9,974 nt of DNA from assembly GCA_031271245.1 (NCBI GenBank), contig JAISWC010000350.1:1-9974 (forward strand), written 5' to 3'. Below, piece by piece: positions 1 through 6,459 of this stretch (positions are counted from its first letter, which is position 1; the number at the start of each line of letters is the position of its first letter). This DNA comes from Tannerella sp. (lineage in GTDB: Bacteria > Bacteroidota > Bacteroidia > Bacteroidales > Tannerellaceae). The translations under genes were made by a program, and so were the position numbers. The notes beneath the pieces were generated by a model. The model saw nothing but the letters and a program-made list of their open reading frames with translations, searched no databases and had not been told where the DNA came from.

Positions 1-272
1 CCGTCGCTAACGGTTTGCATGTCATTACGGTGAACAGGGTAGGGTATGAGCCGGATCCTTCAGGCCGGACGAACGGCATACAGTTTTGGGGACACAGTTT
101 CGTTGCCGGTCCGCAGGGGGAGATTATTTATCAATCTCCCGACAGGGAAGAAGATGTAAAGGTGATAGATATAGACTTGCAACGTAGCGAACAGGTTCGC
201 CGCTGGTGGCCTTTCCTGCGCGACAGGCGGATAGATGCCTACGAAGGGCTGACGGAAAGGTTTCTGGATTGA
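1..272 (+). CDS. aguB: N-carbamoylputrescine amidase, C-terminal part (carbon-nitrogen hydrolase family)
   Basis: The last 90 or so codons of a nitrilase-superfamily amidohydrolase enter from the left edge; the frame is open from base 3 and ends at TGA 270-272. Visible motifs typical of the C-terminal half are NRVGYE, FWGHSFVAGPQGE and a VIDIDL strand, followed by the tail RRWWPFLRDRRIDAYEGL. That tail closely resembles N-carbamoylputrescine amidases, which cut N-carbamoylputrescine to putrescine, CO2 and ammonia in the agmatine route of polyamine synthesis; these are cytosolic enzymes. The catalytic Glu-Lys-Cys triad would lie upstream of the window, so activity cannot be judged. The gene ends 6 bases before the convergent CYTH gene, with no terminator in the gap. 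A related amidase of the same superfamily is the main alternative. An in-frame TTG or ATG near the left edge should not be taken as the start, because conserved protein sequence precedes it. Confidence 0.85.
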   Translation, partial: VANGLHVITVNRVGYEPDPSGRTNGIQFWGHSFVAGPQGEIIYQSPDREEDVKVIDIDLQRSEQVRRWWPFLRDRRIDAYEGLTERFLD

Positions 273-278
273 TACAGG

Positions 279-743
279 TTACCATTTTGAATACGGATGC
301 TTTGAAAGCACGGCGTTGCAGTATCGCGCATCGCTGCTTACTTCCCGCTCAATCCATGCGGGAAGTTCAAACGTGTCTTCTTCCGATTCAAGTTCTATCT
401 CGGCAACCGTAAGTCCTTCATTTTCGCCGTGAAATATGTCAATTTCCCATATATATCCTTTATATTCGACATAATGACGCACTTTATCAATGATTCCGGG
501 CAAACACAGTTTCATGAGTTCTTCCGCATCTTCGCTTGAAACCGGGGTTTCAAACTCATAGCGGCTCCAACCGCGCTCGTTGGAAGCGCTTTTGACTGTT
601 AAAAAGGATTCACTGTCAGTGATCCTGATACGAACAGTGCGCTCCCTGTCCGCACAAAGGAAGCCTTGCCTGATATGCTTTTTTTTGAAAGCCTTATCAA
701 TAAAAGAATCATCTCTTACTAAAAATTTTCTTTCTGTTTCCAT
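279..743 (-). CDS. CYTH-domain protein (triphosphate tunnel metalloenzyme)
   Basis: A complete 154-aa protein spanning a single CYTH domain. The N-terminal ExExK signature is present (E2, E4, K6). It is followed by the alternating basic and acidic strands that line the tunnel: R38 and R40 in TVRIRI, K51, E63 and E65 in RYEFE, K87 and R89, and a final acidic strand with E115, E117 and E119. Family knowledge: short bacterial CYTH proteins of this size bind a triphosphate with Mg2+ or Mn2+ and several hydrolyse inorganic tripolyphosphate; class IV adenylate cyclases and thiamine triphosphatases share the fold. The substrate cannot be told from sequence alone, and tripolyphosphatase is the likeliest guess. 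It is presumably cytosolic, with no signal or membrane segment. Its ATG (741-743) directly abuts the TAA of the upstream Smr gene, so it is the second gene of that operon and probably translationally coupled. Confidence 0.88.
   Translation of the reverse strand: METERKFLVRDDSFIDKAFKKKHIRQGFLCADRERTVRIRITDSESFLTVKSASNERGWSRYEFETPVSSEDAEELMKLCLPGIIDKVRHYVEYKGYIWEIDIFHGENEGLTVAEIELESEEDTFELPAWIEREVSSDARYCNAVLSKHPYSKW
340..366. repeat. Perfect 9-bp inverted repeat near the convergent gene ends
   Basis: Arms ACTTCCCGC (340-348) and GCGGGAAGT (358-366) flank a 9-base loop. It lies inside the 3' part of the CYTH gene, about 70 bases past the amidase stop. RNA from either strand could fold into a strong GC-rich hairpin. 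It is not followed by a clear T-run on either strand, so it is not a textbook intrinsic terminator. It could slow read-through from the amidase gene, or be a coincidence of codon choice. Confidence 0.4.
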
Positions 744-1799
744 TTATTTTATTGTTACCATCGTAGCGCCGAAACCGTATTCACGAAACGAAGCGTCCTG
801 AAAACGGCTGCCGTTTTTATAAGTCGTCTTTAACTCCTTCTCTATGGCTGCCCGCAGTACGCCTTCGCCCTTGCCGTGGATGAAAACAATTTTTTGTCCT
901 TTCCTGTTCCTGTTGCCTTTCATCACTTCGTGAAATTTGGATATTTGATATTCAAGTATCCCGGCATTGTTCATTCCCGAAACCGTGTCTGTCAGCTGAT
1001 GGATATGCAGGTCAACTTCTATCGTTTTATTTTCTTTTTCAGGTTTCCTGAATACCTGTTTGACGGAGGCGCTGTCTTCCTTTCTTGAAATCATTGCTTC
1101 ACGGATTTCCGAAGCGCCGACAAGCATTTGTTTTTCAGGCCTGTCATTTATAATTAACGGGAAAATCAGCGCATCTTCGTCGAAGAAGTCATTCTTTGTG
1201 AAACAGTGCAGCTTATAGAATTTAACGGTGTCGAGCCGCAGGTCAACAGATGCAGGGTTTTTCAGCGAAAACGGTTTGTCTTTTTTGAAAGCTATCATTT
1301 GTATGCAGATACGTTCATGATCCGTTAATTCCGATTTTTCAAACTCTTCAATGAAAATTTTCGTGTCAGGCTCTATGATTCCGTTGAATTTGCCTGTCCA
1401 ACTGTTGTTGTTACAGCTCATATAATTGATAAACAGGTAATAATTGCTTTCATTGATAATGTATGATTCAAAAGCGCTTTGCATAAATGATTTGGGATCG
1501 GTCGGCAGGAAGGCGAGGCTTACGTTCAGCCGCTCTCCCTGTGGCGTTTCGACGAATATAAACTCCTTTTTCACGGGCTTTTTCTCTTCATTTTGAACAG
1601 CAGGCCTGTAAGGTTCGGGTTCCCGGTTCTCCATTCTCCTGTCCGGTTCGCCAACAACGACACATTCGGCAATCAATACCGGGACGTCAAACCCGTTTTC
1701 ATCTTCTACGAGTACCTGGTTTTTGCCGTGAAAGGCGGTAACCGTACCGCCGCCCACGCTGTTCAAAAAACGTACTTTATCTCCTATGTTTACCTTCAT
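744..1799 (-). CDS. Smr-domain protein with KOW-like N-terminus and DUF2027-type middle
   Basis: A 351-aa protein read from ATG 1797-1799 (MKVNIGDKVRF). The open frame extends to 1922, but the promoter at 1821-1851 lies inside that extension, and conserved sequence starts at MKVNIGDKV. Residues 1-50 form a small KOW/SH3-like barrel (GDKVRFLNSVGGGTVT). Residues 50-75 are a charged linker, about 78-230 a globular middle domain as in Bacteroidota DUF2027 proteins, and about 258-351 a C-terminal Smr domain. The Smr domain carries both signatures: DLH at 263-265 and HGKGEG at 308-313. Smr domains (MutS2, SmrA/SmrB) bind or nick nucleic acid, and several act on RNA during ribosome rescue. This arrangement, without MutS ATPase domains, is typical of Bacteroidota; its cellular target is unknown to me. 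The gene heads an operon with the CYTH gene, with zero bases between stop and next start. There is no Shine-Dalgarno; the leader is A-rich. Confidence 0.88.
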   Translation of the reverse strand: MKVNIGDKVRFLNSVGGGTVTAFHGKNQVLVEDENGFDVPVLIAECVVVGEPDRRMENREPEPYRPAVQNEEKKPVKKEFIFVETPQGERLNVSLAFLPTDPKSFMQSAFESYIINESNYYLFINYMSCNNNSWTGKFNGIIEPDTKIFIEEFEKSELTDHERICIQMIAFKKDKPFSLKNPASVDLRLDTVKFYKLHCFTKNDFFDEDALIFPLIINDRPEKQMLVGASEIREAMISRKEDSASVKQVFRKPEKENKTIEVDLHIHQLTDTVSGMNNAGILEYQISKFHEVMKGNRNRKGQKIVFIHGKGEGVLRAAIEKELKTTYKNGSRFQDASFREYGFGATMVTIK

Positions 1800-1820
1800 A
1801 TTGTTTGTTTTTTTACGGGA

Positions 1821-1851
1821 CAAAAGTAGTAAACTTCGGGCATAATTCAAA
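1821..1851 (-). promoter_or_regulatory. Bacteroidota-type promoter of the Smr-CYTH operon
   Basis: Read on the minus strand there is a TTTG -33 element (1848-1851), exactly 19 bases, then the -7 element TACTTTTG (1821-1828). This matches the TTTG-N19-TAnnTTTG pattern used by the Bacteroidota housekeeping sigma factor. Transcription would begin about 5-8 bases downstream, leaving a leader of some 15 A-rich bases before the ATG at 1799. The site decides the start codon of the Smr gene. Confidence 0.7.
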
Positions 1852-1906
1852 AATTTCCCGTTCCGCTGTGCGTTTCGGATTGTCGCATATTGTCTGTTCT
1901 GCCGGG

Positions 1907-1937
1907 AAGAAAATATCGGCAATAAAGCATAATGCCG
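1907..1937 (-). terminator. Candidate terminator of the hybrid two-component gene
   Basis: On the minus strand, 37 bases after the regulator's TGA, the arms CGGCA and TGCCG (1933-1937 and 1917-1921) enclose an 11-base loop that can add two more A-T pairs past a T-T mismatch. The run ATATTTTCTT follows at 1916-1907. The stem is short, so this is a weak intrinsic terminator at best, but it sits in the right place, between the regulator and the Smr operon promoter. Confidence 0.4.
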
Positions 1938-1973
1938 GGTAAAGTGTTTACCAAACGCTTGTCAGAGCCTGCT

Positions 1974-4900
1974 TCATCGAGTATCTTTCTGAAACTGCGA
2001 GGGCGACTTGCCGAACTGCGCCTTGAAACATTTACTGAAATAGAACGGGTCGTTGATGCCCACCTTGTAGGATACTTCCGATATGTTCAGGTTTGTGGTT
2101 GTCAGCAGTTCGGCGGCCTTTTTCATGCGGATGATGCGGACATATTCGTTCGGCGAATGGCCGGTAAGTCCTTTCATCTTTTTGTAGAAATTTGTGCGTC
2201 CCATGCCGACGTGGCGGGCAAAGTCGCCTACGGAAAAATCAACGTTTCCGATGTTTTGTTCAATGAGGCGGTGAATATGGTCGATGAAGGCCTTGTCTTT
2301 TTCCGTACAGCGGAAGAGGTAGTTGGTTTCGTCCGGATCTTGTTCGAATTTGCGTTGCAGTTTTTCGCGCTGTTCGATGAGTTTCACAATGCGCATTCTA
2401 AGGTATTTGACGCTGAACGGCTTGGTAATATACGAATCGGCGCCCGCCTGTATCCCTTCCAGTTGGTGAGCTTCCGACGAATGGGCTGTGAGCAGGATGA
2501 CGGGGATATGGCTGGTGAGGAAATCGCTTTTCAACCGTCGGGTGACTTCGAAGCCGTCTATTCCGGGCATCATCACGTCGCAAACGATCAGCGTCGGCTG
2601 TTCGCTGACGGCTTTTTCCAATCCTTCGGTTCCGTTCCCGGCCATAGTCAGTGTAAAGAAATTGTATAACTGGCTGCGAATGAAATCGCGCACTTCGTCG
2701 TCATCCTCGATCACGAGCAGTTTGTAATTGAGGAAAGGCTGGTTAAGCGGCGGGGATACCGGTTCCTGTTCTGCATTTTCAGACGTTTCGCCATATTTGT
2801 ATGGGAGTTTTGTATCGACCGCCTTGTAGCCCTCGTAGTTCGCATCCGACAGTGGGACGGATACGCTGAAGCAAGCTCCGCCCAGTTCCGAGTCGGTATA
2901 TTCCACTTTACCTTTGTGCACAGAAGCCATTTCGGCCGTGAGGTGCAACCCGATGCCTGTCCCGCCCAGCGACCGGTCGAGCCGGGCAAAGCGTACGAAT
3001 AGCGAACTTCGTTTTTCTTTGGGGACGCCTGGGCCGCTATCCGATACGCTCAGTGTCAGGCAGTCGTCGGCTTCGGAAAAAATCAGGCGCATCAGGACGA
3101 TGCCACATTCGGGCGTATGCTTCATGGCGTTTGACAGGAGATTATACGCTATCTTGTCAAACTTGCTCCTGTCCAGCCACATTTCCCTCTGGGGAAGGTT
3201 GGATTTGAACAGGAACTCGATGCTTTTCTTTTCCGCCATTTCTTCGAACGTCCGGTAGATGTCGTAAAAGAAAGACACGGCCTCCGTCCGTTCCGCCTGC
3301 AGTTCCAGTCCTTTGTTTTGCAGGAGGCGGAATTCGAGCAGCTGGTCTATCAGGTGAAGCAGGCGCGAAGCGCTCTTTGCGATATGTCCTATTTGTTTCG
3401 AGACGGCGGTCGGCACGTTGTTCATGCCTTCCAGGTTTTCTATTGAACCGCGAATGATGGTCAGCGGCGTACGGAATTCGTGCGAAATATTCGTGAAAAA
3501 GCGGAGTTTGTATTCCGTCAGTTGTCGTTCGACTTTCACATCTGTGTTCAGCTTGTTGATTTTCATTATAATTTTGACGGCAAACCATGCGGCGACGAAG
3601 AAAAGAACCAGGTAAGCAGCATACGCCCAGCCCGATTTCCAGAACGGCGGGGCGATTACGAATTTGAGTTCCGTCTCGCTGTCCGTCCATACCCCAAGGC
3701 TGTTGCATCCTTTCACCCGGAAAGTATATGTACCTGCGGGTACGTTGCGGTAAACGGCGATATTGTGCCGTCCGGGAGGATTCCAGCCATCTTCATATCC
3801 ATCCAGGTAGCAGGCGTACCGGTTGAAGTCGGGCGAACGGAAATTGAGCATGGCAAATTTGATGTCGAACGAGTTTTGGTTGTGTTTCAGTTTGATGGAA
3901 CGGATCATGGCGATGCTTTCGTTCAGCGGCGAATTGTCCTGTCCGGGACGCATGTCCGCGCCGTTTATTTTCAGTTCCGTGATAATCACCGGCTGGGTAG
4001 GGGAGTTGTATTCGATTTGCGACGGGTCAAAGATATAAACCCCCGAATAACCGCCGAACATCAGTTCGCCGACTTTGTTTTTCCAGCCCGCATTGTCGTT
4101 GAACAGGGCGGTTTGAGCGCCGCTTGAAAAGCTGAAGTTCTCAAAGCGTTCGGTTTCGGGATTGAACCGCGAAATACCGCTTCCCCCTTCGGTGCTTACC
4201 CAAATGTAACCTTCGTCATCTTCGAGGATGGTTTGGATCAGTTCGTTGGACAGCCCGTTTGCTGCCGTGTAGTGTTTGAACCATGATTTCCCGAGTGCTT
4301 CTTCCCTGACCAGGAGGTTCAGGCCGCCGCCAGTCGTGCCGAACCAGAGGCGTTTCTTGCTGTCTTCGAAGATGGCTTTCACTTCGTTGTTACTGATCGA
4401 ACGGTCGTCTTTTACATCGAAATGAAAGTTGATGTACCGGTCGGGATTGCGTATCAGTTCGTCGGGGTCAAACACGTTGACGCCTTCGTTCGTGCCCGTC
4501 CACATCATGCCGGTATGGTCCTGCATGATGACGCGCACCATGTCCTGGTTGACGGTGCGTGCGTTGATATGCCGGAAAGTGACCGGCAGCCCGTCGAGGT
4601 CGGCATAGTGCAGGCCGCCGCCGAACGACGCCACCCAGATCCTGTTCTTTGTGTCGCGCAGAATGTCGAACACATTGTCGCTGGTAGTATTCTGGCGTGC
4701 AATGTCATGCAGGTGGTAGTGGCGGACAGGCGCTTCGCCCGAAGGCGGGAAGACGAATATCCCGTTGCCGCGCGTGCCGAGCCAGATATTGCCCGGCGTG
4801 TCTTCCGTGATGCAAAACGGCAGGCTGTTTTCAATTTTGTGTGATCTTATCTTGTTGAAGGCCGTGTTATAGATGTGCAGGTAGCCGTTTCGCGTGCCTA

Positions 4901-6248
4901 TCCAGAACCGTCCGTGCGTATCTTCGTAGATCAGGCGGACGGCATTGTCGCGGTTGCCCGTTTTCGCCGATGCGGGATACAGGATACGGAACGGGTAATT
5001 GTTCAGCGAAATCTTGCTGATGCCCGCAAATTCCGTCCCGATCCATATTTCGCCCGACTTGTCTTCGGTAACGCACAGCAGGTAATTCGTCGGCAATTCG
5101 CTGTTCCCGGTCGTATAATGGTGTATCCGGCCGTCGTTCGGGTCGAGAGCGAACAGGCCGTTTCCGTAGGTGGTTATCCATATAATATCGCGTGAATCGT
5201 GGTACACTTCATACCGTTCGGCGTCGATGGTCGAAAGGATGTTTTTGGGGATAAGGCTGATTTTCTCGAAGCGGTTGCCGGGCAAATGCCGCCAGATGTT
5301 CCCTGAATGGTTATATATCCATTTATTGCCTCTGTTGTCGGTATATACGGAAATATCCCGGACGGTTTCGTTGTTAAAAAGAGTTTTGAGCGGGATAAAG
5401 CCCGTTTTCCGCGAATCGAAGACCAGGATATCTTCCCGCGCTGCAATCAGGACAAACCCGTCGTGGAGCGATGTAGTAGCGGCAGTCAGTGTCAGTGATC
5501 TGTTCCCGGGAAAGGCAACCGGCCTGCCGAATTTCTGCTGCTTCGAATCATACGGGAGGATGTGCCGGTCGTTAATGAAATACAGGCGCCCGTCCGATTC
5601 GCTGACGGCCGAAAACGCTTCGGGCAATACTTTCACGGCGTGTCCGTTTTCCAGCCGGAATATTCCCGAATCAGCGCCTATCCAAATCCGGCGCTGTGCA
5701 TCTTCATGCACGAAGAGAACCCGGAGACTGCCCAGTTCCTGCTCGCCGAAGCGCAAGGCTTGTATTTTTTCTCCATTGTGCCGTATGCGGCAACATCCGT
5801 CACTTTTGCCCCACAGCCACACATCGCCGTCCGAACAAATGCGGACCATGGAAAAATTCTTCCGTTCATTTGCAGGATCATAGTCTATAAAACGTTCCAG
5901 ACGGGGACTGTAACAGCAAAAAATATCGGAGGTCGTACGAATCCAGATGTAGCCGTGCCTGTCTTTCGTCATGCTCCGTATGCGATTGTCCGGTAGCGAG
6001 ACGAAATTACCCTTTTCGGGAAGCATCACGATAAATTCCTTTCCGTCGTAACGGTTCAGTCCGTTGATGGTGCCCAGCCAGATGAAGCCGGTGCTGTCCT
6101 GCATGATGCACCGGACGGTATTTTGGGACAAGCCGTCGCGCTCGCTGATCCATTCGAACCGGAGTGTTTCCATTGCGCCGACGGATGTAGATAACAACAA
6201 CGTCCAGACGATACGGCAAACATATATTTTTCGCGCAAATAATTTCAT
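1974..6248 (-). CDS. Hybrid two-component system regulator (HTCS) of polysaccharide utilisation
   Basis: One 1424-aa polypeptide holds a whole signalling pathway. Residues 1-25 are a signal peptide. About 40-745 carry some 13-15 Reg_prop motifs (form: EDxxGxIWIGTxxGL), expected to build two periplasmic beta-propellers. About 750-865 is a Y_Y_Y domain (YACYLDGYEDGW, VPAGTYTFRVKG), 873-895 one membrane helix. The HisKA domain has phospho-acceptor H923 in SHEFRTPL. The HATPase has an N-box at 1036-1044, G1 DSGPGVP from D1070 and G2 GGTGIGL near 1095. The receiver (about 1174-1285) has acidic D1182/D1183, phospho-acceptor D1224 in CDVMMPG, T1254 and K1276. An AraC-type HTH fills 1325-1424. All key residues are intact. 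Family knowledge: the propellers bind a glycan fragment in the periplasm and the AraC domain activates the cognate locus. The divergent rhamnogalacturonan lyase suggests a pectic ligand (inference). ATG 6248 is chosen because it begins the signal peptide; the frame runs on to 6386 but crosses the likely promoter. Confidence 0.96.
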   Translation of the reverse strand: MKLFARKIYVCRIVWTLLLSTSVGAMETLRFEWISERDGLSQNTVRCIMQDSTGFIWLGTINGLNRYDGKEFIVMLPEKGNFVSLPDNRIRSMTKDRHGYIWIRTTSDIFCCYSPRLERFIDYDPANERKNFSMVRICSDGDVWLWGKSDGCCRIRHNGEKIQALRFGEQELGSLRVLFVHEDAQRRIWIGADSGIFRLENGHAVKVLPEAFSAVSESDGRLYFINDRHILPYDSKQQKFGRPVAFPGNRSLTLTAATTSLHDGFVLIAAREDILVFDSRKTGFIPLKTLFNNETVRDISVYTDNRGNKWIYNHSGNIWRHLPGNRFEKISLIPKNILSTIDAERYEVYHDSRDIIWITTYGNGLFALDPNDGRIHHYTTGNSELPTNYLLCVTEDKSGEIWIGTEFAGISKISLNNYPFRILYPASAKTGNRDNAVRLIYEDTHGRFWIGTRNGYLHIYNTAFNKIRSHKIENSLPFCITEDTPGNIWLGTRGNGIFVFPPSGEAPVRHYHLHDIARQNTTSDNVFDILRDTKNRIWVASFGGGLHYADLDGLPVTFRHINARTVNQDMVRVIMQDHTGMMWTGTNEGVNVFDPDELIRNPDRYINFHFDVKDDRSISNNEVKAIFEDSKKRLWFGTTGGGLNLLVREEALGKSWFKHYTAANGLSNELIQTILEDDEGYIWVSTEGGSGISRFNPETERFENFSFSSGAQTALFNDNAGWKNKVGELMFGGYSGVYIFDPSQIEYNSPTQPVIITELKINGADMRPGQDNSPLNESIAMIRSIKLKHNQNSFDIKFAMLNFRSPDFNRYACYLDGYEDGWNPPGRHNIAVYRNVPAGTYTFRVKGCNSLGVWTDSETELKFVIAPPFWKSGWAYAAYLVLFFVAAWFAVKIIMKINKLNTDVKVERQLTEYKLRFFTNISHEFRTPLTIIRGSIENLEGMNNVPTAVSKQIGHIAKSASRLLHLIDQLLEFRLLQNKGLELQAERTEAVSFFYDIYRTFEEMAEKKSIEFLFKSNLPQREMWLDRSKFDKIAYNLLSNAMKHTPECGIVLMRLIFSEADDCLTLSVSDSGPGVPKEKRSSLFVRFARLDRSLGGTGIGLHLTAEMASVHKGKVEYTDSELGGACFSVSVPLSDANYEGYKAVDTKLPYKYGETSENAEQEPVSPPLNQPFLNYKLLVIEDDDEVRDFIRSQLYNFFTLTMAGNGTEGLEKAVSEQPTLIVCDVMMPGIDGFEVTRRLKSDFLTSHIPVILLTAHSSEAHQLEGIQAGADSYITKPFSVKYLRMRIVKLIEQREKLQRKFEQDPDETNYLFRCTEKDKAFIDHIHRLIEQNIGNVDFSVGDFARHVGMGRTNFYKKMKGLTGHSPNEYVRIIRMKKAAELLTTTNLNISEVSYKVGINDPFYFSKCFKAQFGKSPSQFQKDTR

Positions 6249-6272
6249 TGGGTAATATGCATTTAATTTATG

Positions 6273-6280
6273 CAAATATA
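6273..6280 (-). promoter_or_regulatory. -7 element of the HTCS gene promoter
   Basis: On the minus strand TATATTTG fits the Bacteroidota -7 consensus TAnnTTTG. It would start transcription near 6267, giving a leader of about 20 bases before ATG 6248. No good TTTG lies at the expected 19-21 base distance upstream, so basal activity may be low. The position supports the shorter reading of the regulator gene. Confidence 0.5.
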
Positions 6281-6319
6281 ATTCAAAAAATCGATATTCC
6301 GTTGTCGAGCGAACGAAAA

Positions 6320-6334
6320 TACACAAAAAGTGTA
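6320..6334. repeat. Inverted repeat TACAC-N5-GTGTA
   Basis: Perfect 5-bp arms (6320-6324 and 6330-6334) enclose AAAAA, midway in the divergent region. The right arm overlaps the first copy of the phased direct repeat. It could be a regulator half-site pair or chance in A/T-rich DNA. Confidence 0.3.
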
Positions 6335-6362
6335 CGATATTTTGTTTTGTGCGTACAATCTT
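6330..6362. promoter_or_regulatory. Candidate HTCS operator: two direct repeats phased at 21 bp
   Basis: The copies GTGTACGATATT (6330-6341) and GCGTACAATCTT (6351-6362) match at 9 of 12 positions and start 21 bp apart, two turns of B-DNA. AraC-family DNA-binding domains commonly bind two such same-face direct repeats upstream of the promoter they activate. The pair lies about 47-79 bases upstream of the lyase -7 element, a sensible activator position. Assignment to this HTCS is inference from location and spacing. A further TGTAC (6407-6411) overlaps the lyase -7 element and may be coincidental. Confidence 0.4.
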
Positions 6363-6408
6363 CCATGTAAAAACACGAAATTTCATGGCATATCAAGTAA
6401 TGGAGTTG

Positions 6409-6416
6409 TACTTTTG
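6409..6416 (+). promoter_or_regulatory. -7 element of the PL11 lyase promoter
   Basis: TACTTTTG matches TAnnTTTG and is identical to the -7 element of the Smr operon. No TTTG is found at the usual distance upstream (the bases near 6383-6390 read TCATGGCA), which fits a promoter that depends on an activator. The leader would be about 35-40 bases. Confidence 0.55.
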
Positions 6417-6459
6417 CACAAAGTTTCTTCCGTTCACCCAACGTTAAAATTATATAAAG

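Larger units (their letters stand above)
6249..6459. promoter_or_regulatory. Divergent control region between HTCS regulator and PL11 lyase
   Basis: 211 bases of A/T-rich non-coding DNA separate the two divergent starts. It contains a -7 element for each direction, a 21-bp-phased direct repeat between them, and a small inverted repeat. Neither start codon has a Shine-Dalgarno sequence; the lyase leader ends in AAAATTATATAAAG. No small gene is evident. Confidence 0.8.

Noticed and set aside
1800..1922. Upstream extension of the Smr gene to an earlier ATG
   Set aside because: It would place 41 residues without family resemblance across the TTTG-N19-TACTTTTG promoter; the ATG at 1799 begins the conserved sequence.
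1932..2669. A 245-codon + strand open frame opposite the end of the HTCS gene
   Set aside because: It lies wholly antisense to the receiver and AraC coding sequence except for its first bases, has no promoter and no recognisable protein features; it is a shadow of a well-supported gene.
3480..4844. Several + strand open frames of 140-215 codons antisense to the HTCS propeller, Y_Y_Y and kinase regions
   Set aside because: Their sequences are mirror translations of Reg_prop, Y_Y_Y and kinase-linker codons, with no domain signatures of their own.
6249..6386. Upstream extension of the HTCS gene by 46 codons
   Set aside because: It would bury the signal peptide internally and cross the -7 element at 6273-6280; it reads as A/T-rich promoter DNA.
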